10,954 nucleotides of DNA from Acidobacteriota bacterium. GTDB taxonomy: Bacteria; Acidobacteriota; Thermoanaerobaculia; Multivoradales; JAHEKO01. A model generated the notes under the pieces. It saw only the letters and a program-made list of their open reading frames with translations, did no database searches and had not been told where the DNA came from. The translations under genes were made by a program, and so were the position numbers. The DNA is taken from NCBI GenBank assembly GCA_029861655.1, contig JAOTZA010000091.1, positions 1 through 10,954 on the forward strand. The letters are read 5' to 3'. Within the stretch, counting starts at the first letter, position 1; each line of letters begins with the position of its first letter. Below, in pieces: positions 1 to 6,314 of the stretch.

Positions 1-306
1 CTCAAGAACGCAGCACTCGATGTGCTGGTGGAGCATCTCGTTCCGGGGCGTTCGGCCGATGCGAGGCGGCCCGATGCCAAGGAGTTGGCGGCAACCGAAG
101 TCCTCGAGTTCCCGCTCGACGAAGCCTCGGCCAAGATCCGGACCGGACCGCCGGGAGACAACGATGAGGACCTCGAGCTCGAGGTATGGGCGGGGCTCAT
201 CCCGCTTCCCACCGAGGCAGGTTCGCCGGAGCCGGCGCCTGATCTGCGCCCGGGAATCGAGACCCCCGACTATGTCGAGCGCTATTCGAGGCCGGGGAAG
301 AGCTAG
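1..306 (+). CDS. Pyridoxamine 5'-phosphate oxidase-like flavoprotein, C-terminal part (5'-truncated by window edge)
   Basis: The reading frame is open from base 1 and ends at TAG 304-306, giving the last 101 residues of a protein whose start lies outside the window. The segment has the pattern of the C-terminal half of FMN-binding PNPOx-like (NimA-like) split-barrel proteins: a helix with VEHLVPGR, then KELAATEVL, a strand with LDEASAKIRTGPP followed by an acidic DNDED, and VWAGLIPL. In that family the SAK(I/V)RTGPP and VWAG(V/L)LPL strings close the flavin-binding barrel. The Pro-rich tail (residues about 75-101 of the fragment) is probably flexible. The substrate cannot be deduced; these proteins are usually annotated only as flavin-nucleotide-binding. 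The next gene starts 41 bases downstream on the same strand, so co-transcription with the dehydratase gene is possible. Confidence 0.75.
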   Translation, partial: LKNAALDVLVEHLVPGRSADARRPDAKELAATEVLEFPLDEASAKIRTGPPGDNDEDLELEVWAGLIPLPTEAGSPEPAPDLRPGIETPDYVERYSRPGKS

Positions 307-336
307 GACGAACAACGGCCCAGAGCCGGAACACGA

Positions 337-342
337 GGGGAG
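337..342 (+). promoter_or_regulatory. Ribosome binding site of the pterin dehydratase gene
   Basis: GGGGAG lies 5 bases before the ATG at 348. It is a strong Shine-Dalgarno match and fixes the start of the 96-residue protein. Confidence 0.7.
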
Positions 343-347
343 AGAAC

Positions 348-638
348 ATGGTCGACTCGGTATCGGAAGCCCTGAAATCGGAACGCGTACAGCAGAAAAT
401 GCTGACCGCTCCCGACTGGAAGTTGAGCGAGGACTCGATTATCCGCACCTTCAAGCTGCCGAGCTTCCGCAGCGCCCTGGCGTTTGTGCAATGGGTGGGC
501 GAGGTGGCTGAAGCGGCCGATCATCATCCCGACATCGACATCCGCTACACCAAGGTCAAGCTCACGTTGAGCACTCACTCAGCCGGGGGGCTGACCGACA
601 AGGACTTCGATCTAGCGGCTCAGATCGACCAGCGCTAG
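348..638 (+). CDS. phhB: Pterin-4a-carbinolamine dehydratase (4a-hydroxytetrahydrobiopterin dehydratase)
   Basis: This 96-residue protein has the usual length and full motif set of the PCD/DCoH family. The signature region reads EAADHHPDIDIRY, then a Lys-Val-Lys strand, then TLSTHSAGGLTDKDFDLA. His59, His60 and His77 correspond to the three active-site histidines of the family (His61, His62 and His79 in rat DCoH). In the family, the enzyme dehydrates 4a-hydroxytetrahydropterin, recycling the pterin cofactor of aromatic amino acid hydroxylases. In bacteria it also has cofactor-repair roles. It should be a small cytoplasmic oligomer. No phenylalanine hydroxylase or dihydropteridine reductase is visible here, so the partner must be encoded elsewhere. 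The start is supported by a strong ribosome site. Its stop is followed after only 24 bases by the in-frame start of top6B, so the two may be co-transcribed. Confidence 0.93.
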   Translation: MVDSVSEALKSERVQQKMLTAPDWKLSEDSIIRTFKLPSFRSALAFVQWVGEVAEAADHHPDIDIRYTKVKLTLSTHSAGGLTDKDFDLAAQIDQR

Positions 639-662
639 AACAGACGCCGACAGTCCCCGTTC

Positions 663-2321
663 ATGACGGCAAAACGAAAAGCCCCAAGTCGGAAGCCGGC
701 GAAACGCGGCAAGAGAACCCCAAAGAGGTCCTCGACCACCCAGAGCAAGAAGGCAGCCAAGCCGAGGACTCGCGCTACCGCCAAGACGATGGCGGCGCAG
801 CAGCGGGAGATTTCGGTCAGCGAGTTCTTTACCAAGAACCGGCACCTTCTGGGGTTTGACAGTCCGACAAAGGCTCTGTTGACCACCATCAAGGAGGGCG
901 TCGACAACTCGCTCGATGCCTGTGAAGAAGCCGGCATCCTTCCGGATCTCGAGGTGTCGGTCGAGCCTACCGGCAACAACCGCTTTCGCGTGGCGGTGAC
1001 GGACAACGGACCCGGCATTCTCAAGAACCAGATCCCGCGGATCTTTGGCAAACTCCTCTACGGCTCGAAGTTCCATCGCCTACGCCAGAGTCGCGGACAG
1101 CAGGGAATCGGCATCTCGGCCGCCGGGATGTACGGTCAGTTGACGACCGGAAAGCCCATCGTCATCGAGAGCCGGACTTCGAAACGGCGCCCGGCCCACC
1201 GGTACGCTTTGGTCATCGATACCCGGCGCAACGAGCCGGTCGTGAAGAAGGACACCGAGATTCCCTGGGATAGAGCTCGCGGCACGCGGGTGGAGATCGA
1301 GCTCGAGGGCGTCCACAAACGCGGTCGCCACTCGGTGGAGGCGTATCTGCGCCAGACCGCCCTCGCCAACCCGCACGCCGAGATTCACTACATGGGCCCG
1401 GGGGAGGACGAGCCGCTCGTTTTTCGCCGCGCGTCGAAAAAACTCCCCGAGGAGGCGCTTGAGATCAAGCCGCACCCCTATGGTGTCGAGGTCGGTCTGC
1501 TCCTGAGGATGCTCAAGGAGTCAAAGGCCCGCAAACTCAAGTCGTTTCTTCAGACCGAGTTCAGCCGCGTCGGTGCAACGCTTGCGACCCGGATCGTCGA
1601 GGGTGCCGAGCTCAAAACCACGACATCACCACGCCGGGTGTCCCCGGAAGCCGCCGAACGGCTGATCTGCTCGATCCGCCAAACCCGCATCGCGGCACCG
1701 CCGACGGACTGTCTGTCACCGATTGGAGAAGAACGCCTACTGGCCAGCTTGAGGGAACAGATCAAGGCCGATTTCTATGGCGCCGTGACCCGGTCGCCCT
1801 CGGTCTACCGCGGCAACCCTTTCCAGATCGAGGTCGGAGTCGCGTTTGGTGGCGATCTTCCGACCGACGAGTTGGTGGGGCTATACCGCTACGCCAACCG
1901 GGTGCCGCTTCTCTACCAGCAAGGGGGTTGCGCGCTTCACAAGGGGCTTCTGGCAACGAACTGGAAAAGTTACGGCCTGCAACAGGGCCGCGGCGCCCTG
2001 CCGAGCGGTCCGATGATCGTGATGGTTCATATCGCGAGTGTCTGGGTTCCGTTTACCAGCGAGTCGAAAGAGGCGGTGGCGGGCTACGACGAGATCATCA
2101 AGGAGCTCAAGCTGGCGCTTCAACAGGTGGGGCGCCAACTCTCCACCCATATCCGTCGAGCCCGCAAGGCGCGCGACGCGGCGCGTAAACAGGCCTACAT
2201 CGAGCAGTACATTCCGCATGTCGGGATCGCGCTGCAGGATATTCTCGGTCTCTCCGAACGACAGGAGAAGAAGGTCGTGACCACGCTCACCGGGACGCTC
2301 GAGCGCAGCCGCAAGGTCTGA
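663..2321 (+). CDS. top6B: DNA topoisomerase VI subunit B (GHKL ATPase subunit) with basic N-terminal tail
   Basis: 552 residues. Seen: N-box EGVDNSLDA (Glu78, Asn82), G1 box VTDNGPGI (Asp114, Gly116, Gly118) and G2 box GQQGIGIS (Gly145-Gly150), which form the Bergerat ATP site. An H2TH-like region follows at about 285-345. The transducer (about 346-500) contains NRVPLLYQQGG, DWK-like NWKSYGL and VPFTSESKEA, in which Lys469 matches the ATP-sensing switch lysine. In the family, two B subunits dimerise on ATP and gate a type IIB double-strand break made by subunit A. Residues 1-42 contain 17 Lys/Arg and are not part of the catalytic core. An alternative ATG at 789 (residue 43) would remove exactly this tail. 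Neither start has a clear Shine-Dalgarno. I prefer 663 because it follows the previous stop by 24 bases and because subunit A has a similar tail. The C-terminal helix (500-552) is also charged. Confidence 0.95.
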   Translation: MTAKRKAPSRKPAKRGKRTPKRSSTTQSKKAAKPRTRATAKTMAAQQREISVSEFFTKNRHLLGFDSPTKALLTTIKEGVDNSLDACEEAGILPDLEVSVEPTGNNRFRVAVTDNGPGILKNQIPRIFGKLLYGSKFHRLRQSRGQQGIGISAAGMYGQLTTGKPIVIESRTSKRRPAHRYALVIDTRRNEPVVKKDTEIPWDRARGTRVEIELEGVHKRGRHSVEAYLRQTALANPHAEIHYMGPGEDEPLVFRRASKKLPEEALEIKPHPYGVEVGLLLRMLKESKARKLKSFLQTEFSRVGATLATRIVEGAELKTTTSPRRVSPEAAERLICSIRQTRIAAPPTDCLSPIGEERLLASLREQIKADFYGAVTRSPSVYRGNPFQIEVGVAFGGDLPTDELVGLYRYANRVPLLYQQGGCALHKGLLATNWKSYGLQQGRGALPSGPMIVMVHIASVWVPFTSESKEAVAGYDEIIKELKLALQQVGRQLSTHIRRARKARDAARKQAYIEQYIPHVGIALQDILGLSERQEKKVVTTLTGTLERSRKV

Positions 2322-2482
2322 ATCGATCCCGACCCGGGCTGAGTCTCCTCAGGGCACGGTGCGCGCTGCTCGGACTTTGGGTTACCTAGAGGCGCGCGCC
2401 TCGTTGTTCGCTCGCGCGGACCGAACTCGCACTCCAGCCAACCCTGAGGCTCGCGGGCTCACAGCGTTCCTGCCCGCACATT
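2322..2482. other. Convergent intergenic region between top6B and the FAD oxidase gene
   Basis: 161 bases separate two converging stop codons. A 5-bp stem with a 4-base loop (CTGAG-TCTC-CTCAG, 2339-2352) and a perfect 14-base GC palindrome (GAGGCGCGCGCCTC, 2389-2402) are present. Neither is followed by a T-run, so a Rho-independent terminator is not demonstrated. The palindrome could still help stop transcription in both directions. No convincing gene is seen here. Confidence 0.4.
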
Positions 2483-3802
2483 TCACCGGGCTACGTGGGG
2501 CGGCCGCCGGTCCCCGGGCGAAGAATTCATATCGCGGGTCACACTCTCGTGACAGCGAGCCGCCTCGAGACCACGATCCAAGCGGAGTTCGGGACGCCAG
2601 CGGAACTTATCCGCCAAAGACTGTGTCATCAGAGCACTGGCGTTTGTGGCTTGCTCCACTTCGCGAGTCTCCGCGTCGTCGGCAACATCGCTGACATCGG
2701 CGACATCGGCAATCACTCGCCCGAGAATCGGCGCAAACTTGAAACCATGACCGCTGCCCCCGCTAGCCACCGTCAGGCCACGGCGGTCGGGGTCGTTCGC
2801 GATCCAGAAGTCCTCGTCGGTGGTGTCGCAATAAGGGCAGAGCCGTGTGCCGACGACTTCGGCTGCCGCAAGAGAGGGGAAATAACGATCGAGAAAAGCG
2901 CGCAGCTGGACGGTGGCTTCGGGAGACACCTCGAGGGATCCGTCTTCGGGGGGTTCGAGCCCACTTCCGTGGTGGCCGATCTTGATCACACCCGCGCGGG
3001 GATGGAGCGGGAAACCGTAGAAACCCGTGCGCGCCACGTCGGCGGTAAAGGTGGGGAAAGACAGAGGGGCAAAGAGGGCCGGCATCGAGTGACGCGGAGG
3101 ACTCAAGTGCCAGACGGGGTGGTAAGTGCGCCGGAGCGCTCCTTCGAGCCGGCCGAACAGTCGAGGGGTCCAGGAGCCCGTCGCCAGAATCACGTGATCG
3201 CCTTCGTGGCAGTCGCCGTGAGCATCCCGTACCCCAAGAACGCGGTCACCGGTCTCGAGGAGGCTCTCGAGGGCGGTGTTCTCGCGAACCTCGATCCCTT
3301 GCTCTCTTGCGACCTCGGCGAGAGTTTCGATGACCCTGCCGCTCTCCACGAAGCCGCCGCGCGGATGAAAGAAGCCATCCGAAAAAGCGAGCGTCCAGGC
3401 TGGGAACCGGTCGGCCAACTCCGCTCCACCAAGCCGTTCGGGCTGGTGCCCGCGAGCCTCGAGAAGATGGAAACTCTCGTACTCGAACCCGCCGGGCGCC
3501 ATCTCGTCGAGGGACATCATCAGCACACCGGTCTCGTGGTAGAGCTCGGAGTTTCCTGAACGTTGCCAGTGCTCGTTCCAGTGCCGCCAACCGGCGATCG
3601 CCGCTTCGGCGAGCGCCATGTAGGTCGCATCGGCACCGTACTCCATCCGCACCACCTTGCTGATGTCGGTCGAGGCCGCCAGAGGGTGCGGAATGGCACC
3701 CTGGTCCAGAAGGAGAACCTCATGGCCGCGCCGCTTGATCTCGAGCGCCGCGGTCAAACCGAACACACCGGCACCGACGATGATGACCCTCGCTGAGGAC
3801 AT
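2483..3802 (-). CDS. FAD-dependent amine/amino-acid oxidase, monomeric sarcosine oxidase / N-methyltryptophan oxidase type (DAO family)
   Basis: 439 residues. The N-terminus has the dinucleotide-binding motif IIVGAGVFGLTAA (Gly10, Gly12, Gly15), with an acidic strand end at LLLDQG. The family string SKVVRMEYGADATYMALA follows at about 49-65. A second FAD contact is HVILATGSW (203-211). GTRLCPYCDTTDEDFWI (318-334) aligns with the segment of monomeric sarcosine oxidase in which a Cys (Cys315 there, Cys322 here) covalently holds FAD. GGSGHGFKFAPILGRVIADV (348-367) closes the cofactor site. Family members oxidise secondary or N-methyl amines and produce hydrogen peroxide; the substrate here is unknown. 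About 30 residues after FRWRPE (400-405) extend past the usual end and are Arg-rich and probably disordered. The start lies 9 bases after the DinB stop with only a weak ribosome site, suggesting translational coupling. Both genes oppose the flanking topoisomerase genes. Confidence 0.85.
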   Translation of the reverse strand: MSSARVIIVGAGVFGLTAALEIKRRGHEVLLLDQGAIPHPLAASTDISKVVRMEYGADATYMALAEAAIAGWRHWNEHWQRSGNSELYHETGVLMMSLDEMAPGGFEYESFHLLEARGHQPERLGGAELADRFPAWTLAFSDGFFHPRGGFVESGRVIETLAEVAREQGIEVRENTALESLLETGDRVLGVRDAHGDCHEGDHVILATGSWTPRLFGRLEGALRRTYHPVWHLSPPRHSMPALFAPLSFPTFTADVARTGFYGFPLHPRAGVIKIGHHGSGLEPPEDGSLEVSPEATVQLRAFLDRYFPSLAAAEVVGTRLCPYCDTTDEDFWIANDPDRRGLTVASGGSGHGFKFAPILGRVIADVADVSDVADDAETREVEQATNASALMTQSLADKFRWRPELRLDRGLEAARCHESVTRDMNSSPGDRRPPHVAR

Positions 3803-3811
3803 CGGGCTGGG

Positions 3812-4351
3812 TTACGGTCCACCAGGAAAGTTCTTGCTGGTAGCGATGCGGTCGAGCTGGCGCAGGTGATGATCCAGATGGCGGGTCATAAAGACCAGCG
3901 CCTCGTGGAGGTTAAGCGGACCGGCGACCGGGTGCATAAAACCCGCCGTGCTGAGGGCGCGCTCATCCAGGGTCTCCAGAAAATCCGAGAGTCTCTGTCG
4001 AACCCGGTCCCACTCCGGTTCGAGCTCCGTCAGCGACACCTCACCGTCTGGGATCGTGCGCCGTGCCGGGCTCTTGACTCGGAGACCGAGCTTGAGGATC
4101 ACCCACACCGCCGCGTAACCCAGTCGCTGCGCCAGCCGCCTCGGCTTCGAGGGCCGATCTTTGAGGTGAACCATCGCATCGACCCCCACCTGCTCGGCGA
4201 TCGCCACGTGCTGAGCGACCTGTATGGGTGTCCACGCCTTGGGCTCCTCGCGGAACGAGCTCTGTGCCTCGCTCATTTCGCGGATGCGGCCGAGCATGCG
4301 CTGCCGACGTTCTTCCAGACCGGAGTACAGCTGTTGCAGGACCGGGATCAC
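3812..4351 (-). CDS. DinB-like four-helix metal-binding protein
   Basis: The frame is open far upstream, but a GTG at 4351 preceded at 7 bases by AGGGGGAG is the clear start and gives 179 residues. Longer versions would run into the top6A tail on the other strand and add low-complexity sequence. The protein looks like the DinB/YfiT superfamily: helix 1 with LQQLYSGLEERRQRMLGRI, the segment AWTPIQVAQHVAIAEQ (His48), and a last helix HEALVFMTRHLDHHLRQLDRI. His48 with His158 and His162 could form the usual three-histidine divalent metal site. The family includes thiol-dependent transferases (bacillithiol, mycothiol) and many members of unknown function. The substrate cannot be deduced. The gene is divergent from top6A and upstream of the FAD oxidase, so it is probably the first gene of a two-gene operon. 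Confidence 0.8.
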   Translation of the reverse strand: MIPVLQQLYSGLEERRQRMLGRIREMSEAQSSFREEPKAWTPIQVAQHVAIAEQVGVDAMVHLKDRPSKPRRLAQRLGYAAVWVILKLGLRVKSPARRTIPDGEVSLTELEPEWDRVRQRLSDFLETLDERALSTAGFMHPVAGPLNLHEALVFMTRHLDHHLRQLDRIATSKNFPGGP

Positions 4352-4441
4352 CAGAACACTCCCCCTAAGACGGAGCACAAAGTTTAGCACCCGGGGGCGG
4401 CCACTTCGGGAGAGAATGCGCCAAACGGAGGCTGCCGACGA
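4352..4441. other. Divergent intergenic region between the DinB-like gene and top6A
   Basis: 90 bases separate the two divergent starts and must contain, or overlap, promoters for both directions unless top6A is read from further upstream. I see no confident -35/-10 pair. The AT-richest patch is AAAGTTTAG near 4380. Confidence 0.4.
4359..4366 (-). promoter_or_regulatory. Ribosome binding site of the DinB-like gene, deciding a GTG start
   Basis: On the minus strand AGGGGGAG stands 7 bases before the GTG at 4351. It is the only strong Shine-Dalgarno in the upstream open frame and so decides the start. Confidence 0.7.
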
Positions 4442-5740
4442 ATGGCGAAGAAACGAAAGAAAGTAACGAAACGCTCCAAAAAGTCCCGTCCCAAGCGCGC
4501 TGCGAGAAAACCGCGCATGGCTGGAGGGGCCAAGCGGACCACGAAGAAAATCCGCAAGGTTGCGAAAACGGCCAAGAAGAGGACGACCAAGAAGGCGACC
4601 CCAAAAACTCCAAAAAGGGCCGCTGAAAAGCGCTCGGGAGTTGGAGGCGGTACGACCGCCGCCGCCGTCGTAAGGCGGATTCGCACCGAGGCGCGAGGCG
4701 TGCACGAGAAGATCCTCGCGCGCAAGACCCCGTCGCTCAAGTTCCCCGTCCGTAGCCTGTCGAATGTCGTCTACCGTCCGGTCAAGGGCTTTTTTCAGAT
4801 CAAGGGCAAGAAGAAAGAGCGGACGCTCACTGTGGGAACCGTCAAGACATTTGCGCAGACGCTACGCATGATGGCGTTCTCGAAGGAGCTTGTGGAGGCC
4901 GACGACATTGCCACCAAGCGAGAGGCCTACTATGTTTCGAAGAACTGGGACGAGTGTCGCTTCAACGAGCAGCCCGAAAGCGACGCGGTGATGGAAGACG
5001 TCGAGGCGCTCTTCCGCGTCAACCGCGAGCAGCTCGGGTTTATCCCAGAAGAGAAGGGCGGTGATGTGGCGGGCGAGCTCGTTGTCATCGACTACGATCG
5101 TGAAACCGGCGAGGAGCTACGGATCGACTGCACCCGGTTCGGTTCGGGTGCGTACTCGATCCCGATCTCGGTCGAGGGCTTGGGTTTCGAAACGGGTGCC
5201 GATTTCATTTTGGCGATCGAGACCGCTGGCATGTTCCAGCGCCTGGTCAAGCATGCCTACTGGCGCAGCGCCAACTGCATCCTGGTCTCCTTGGGTGGCG
5301 TTCCGACTCGCGCCTGCCGTCGATTCATCCGCCGGCTCGCCGATGAACGGAGCCTGCCGGTCTATGTCTTTGTCGATGGTGATCCATACGGCTACTCCAA
5401 CATCTACCGCACCTTGAAAGTCGGTTCGGGCAACGCTGCCCACATGAACGAGTTCTTTTGCGTGCCGCAAGCACGGTTTCTCGGCGTCACCCCGCAGGAC
5501 ATCACCGAGTACGACCTGCCGACCCATCCGTTGAAAGATGTCGACGTCAAACGCGCCAAAGATGCCCTGAAGAACGACCCGTTTGTGCGTCACCACAAGG
5601 AGTGGCAACGAGCGATCGAGCAGCAGGTCAAGATGGGTGTCCGCGTCGAGCAGCAGGCGCTCGCCAAACACGGCCTCAACTACGTCATCGACGAGTACCT
5701 GCCACGCAAGATGGCCAACAAGAAGGCTTTTCTGCCGTAG
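4442..5740 (+). CDS. top6A: DNA topoisomerase VI subunit A (Spo11-like cleavage subunit) with long basic N-terminal tail
   Basis: 432 residues, against about 370-390 usual for the family. The winged-helix (5Y-CAP) domain, about 85-210, holds the active-site string TKREAYYVSKNWDE; one of Tyr163/Tyr164 is the DNA-linking tyrosine. The Toprim domain (about 212-430) shows AIETAGMF (Glu260) and FVDGDPYGYSNIYRTLKVGS (Asp312, Asp314), matching the Mg-binding Glu and Asp-x-Asp of archaeal Top6A. The C-terminal region with DLPTHPLKDVDVKRAKDAL is also typical. In the family, subunit A dimers cut both strands and leave 2-base 5' overhangs. Residues 1-64 contain 32 Lys/Arg with Ala/Thr/Pro, a histone H1-like tail. 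GGAGG (4427-4431) lies 10 bases before the ATG, so the tail is probably translated; the next ATG is residue 26 (4517). The cognate top6B is 2.1 kb upstream, separated by two antisense genes. Confidence 0.95.
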   Translation: MAKKRKKVTKRSKKSRPKRAARKPRMAGGAKRTTKKIRKVAKTAKKRTTKKATPKTPKRAAEKRSGVGGGTTAAAVVRRIRTEARGVHEKILARKTPSLKFPVRSLSNVVYRPVKGFFQIKGKKKERTLTVGTVKTFAQTLRMMAFSKELVEADDIATKREAYYVSKNWDECRFNEQPESDAVMEDVEALFRVNREQLGFIPEEKGGDVAGELVVIDYDRETGEELRIDCTRFGSGAYSIPISVEGLGFETGADFILAIETAGMFQRLVKHAYWRSANCILVSLGGVPTRACRRFIRRLADERSLPVYVFVDGDPYGYSNIYRTLKVGSGNAAHMNEFFCVPQARFLGVTPQDITEYDLPTHPLKDVDVKRAKDALKNDPFVRHHKEWQRAIEQQVKMGVRVEQQALAKHGLNYVIDEYLPRKMANKKAFLP

Positions 5741-5753
5741 GTGCCGGGTAGGT

Positions 5754-5915
5754 AAAGCGGTGACAGGCTACTCATTTCTCTCTAGCTTAGGTCGGGGGGG
5801 CAGGCTCCTCGTGGTACGGCACACCCGGGCGAGGATGCGTGGAAGGTGAAGCATCTCCACCTAGGACGGAAACGAGTACGGCGAGCTTGCGAAATGAGTA
5901 GCCTGTCACCGCTTT
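5754..5915. repeat. ~160-bp MITE/REP-like element, copy 1, with perfect 25-bp terminal inverted repeats
   Basis: The left end (5754-5778) begins AAAGCGGTGACAGGCTACTC. The right end (5891-5915) is its exact reverse complement over 25 bases, ending in CCTGTCACCGCTTT. The two ends can pair in a long stem around a 112-base interior. A diverged copy of the same length and orientation occurs at 10649-10809. No coding capacity for a transposase is present, and no clear target-site duplication flanks it. It begins 13 bases after the top6A stop, so it may also act as an mRNA 3' hairpin or terminator. It could be a MITE mobilised by an unlinked transposase, or a REP/BIME-type element served by a REP-associated tyrosine transposase. 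The sequence alone does not decide. Confidence 0.85.
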
Positions 5916-6054
5916 CCCGCACGAGCGCTTCTTGGGCGAGCTTCTGGGATTTGGCGCGGCGCTTGGGACGGGTGTTCCAAACAGTCCGCTCCAGGACCTC
6001 CCCGAGGCGATGCGGACAGTTGTCAGCACGCGTCAGGGCGAAAGCCTCACGCGG
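5784..6054 (-). other. Minus-strand open stretch without a clear start; possible degraded gene end
   Basis: Between stops there are about 90 open codons that run from unique sequence (TRADNCPHRLGEVLERTVW, then NTRPKRRAKSQKLAQEALV) into the repeat (ESGDRLLISQ). The part outside the repeat has a plausible protein-like composition, but I recognise no family. There is no good ATG or ribosome site. It may be the 3' end of a decayed gene whose last codons are supplied by the repeat, or chance. Confidence 0.2.
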
Positions 6055-6103
6055 CTAAGCTCATGTCCCTCAGTGAGTTAAAGGATTCGAGTTGGGCGAA
6101 AAC

Positions 6104-6134
6104 GGTGTTCCAAATCTCTCCCGTTGGGGACACC
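6104..6134 (+). other. Hairpin in the intergenic region
   Basis: GGTGTTCC (6104-6111) pairs with GGGGACACC (6126-6134) as an 8-bp stem with one G-U pair. The right arm followed by A also resembles a tRNA acceptor end with CCA. There is no T-run after it. Confidence 0.35.
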
Positions 6135-6303
6135 AGCATTCACCCGACACGAGTCACAGCCGATCGGCACCTGCTGATGCCCGGTGTCGGCTGGCCGGAC
6201 GCCCTGACGGCGCTATGGTCTTGCGGGTTTTGTTAAACTGCTCGTTACGCGAGCGGCGGCTAGGAAACCGCCGGATCCCAAGTTCAAGCACCCACGAAAG
6301 CAC

Positions 6304-6312
6304 GGAGGAAGG
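6304..6312 (+). promoter_or_regulatory. Ribosome binding site of the diguanylate cyclase gene, deciding a TTG start
   Basis: GGAGGAAGG ends 2 bases before TTG 6315. Its GGAGG core is 6 bases from the start codon. It supports the uncommon TTG as the true initiation codon. Confidence 0.75.
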
Positions 6313-6314
6313 TT

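Larger units (their letters stand above)
5741..6314. other. Long intergenic region between top6A and the diguanylate cyclase gene
   Basis: 574 bases without a convincing gene. In order it holds the terminal-inverted-repeat element (5754-5915), a minus-strand open stretch of about 90 codons running out of that element (5784-6054), a direct repeat of GGTGTTCCAAA (5971-5981 and 6104-6114), a hairpin (6104-6134), and the leader of the cyclase gene. Confidence 0.6.

Noticed and set aside
2690..2720. Short repeat of GACATCGGC-like units, possibly a CRISPR or iteron
   Set aside because: It lies inside the FAD oxidase coding region and encodes the Asp-Val-Ala/Ser repeats near residue 366-375. There are too few units and no spacers.
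2495..3559. Long plus-strand open frame of 354 codons
   Set aside because: It is antisense to the FAD oxidase, which has clear family motifs. It is a high-GC shadow frame with no recognisable motifs.
4352..4705. A longer DinB-like protein starting as far upstream as 4705
   Set aside because: The extra part overlaps the top6A tail antisense, has low-complexity composition, and the GTG at 4351 has a strong ribosome site.
6065..6135. A complete tRNA from GTCCCT to GGGGACACCA
   Set aside because: The acceptor ends could pair, but no D-arm, anticodon arm or normal T-loop can be drawn, and the 3' part is better explained as a simple hairpin.
5741..6314. c-di-GMP riboswitch upstream of the diguanylate cyclase
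   Set aside because: I could not find the conserved GEMM-I core or tetraloop receptor layout in the leader.
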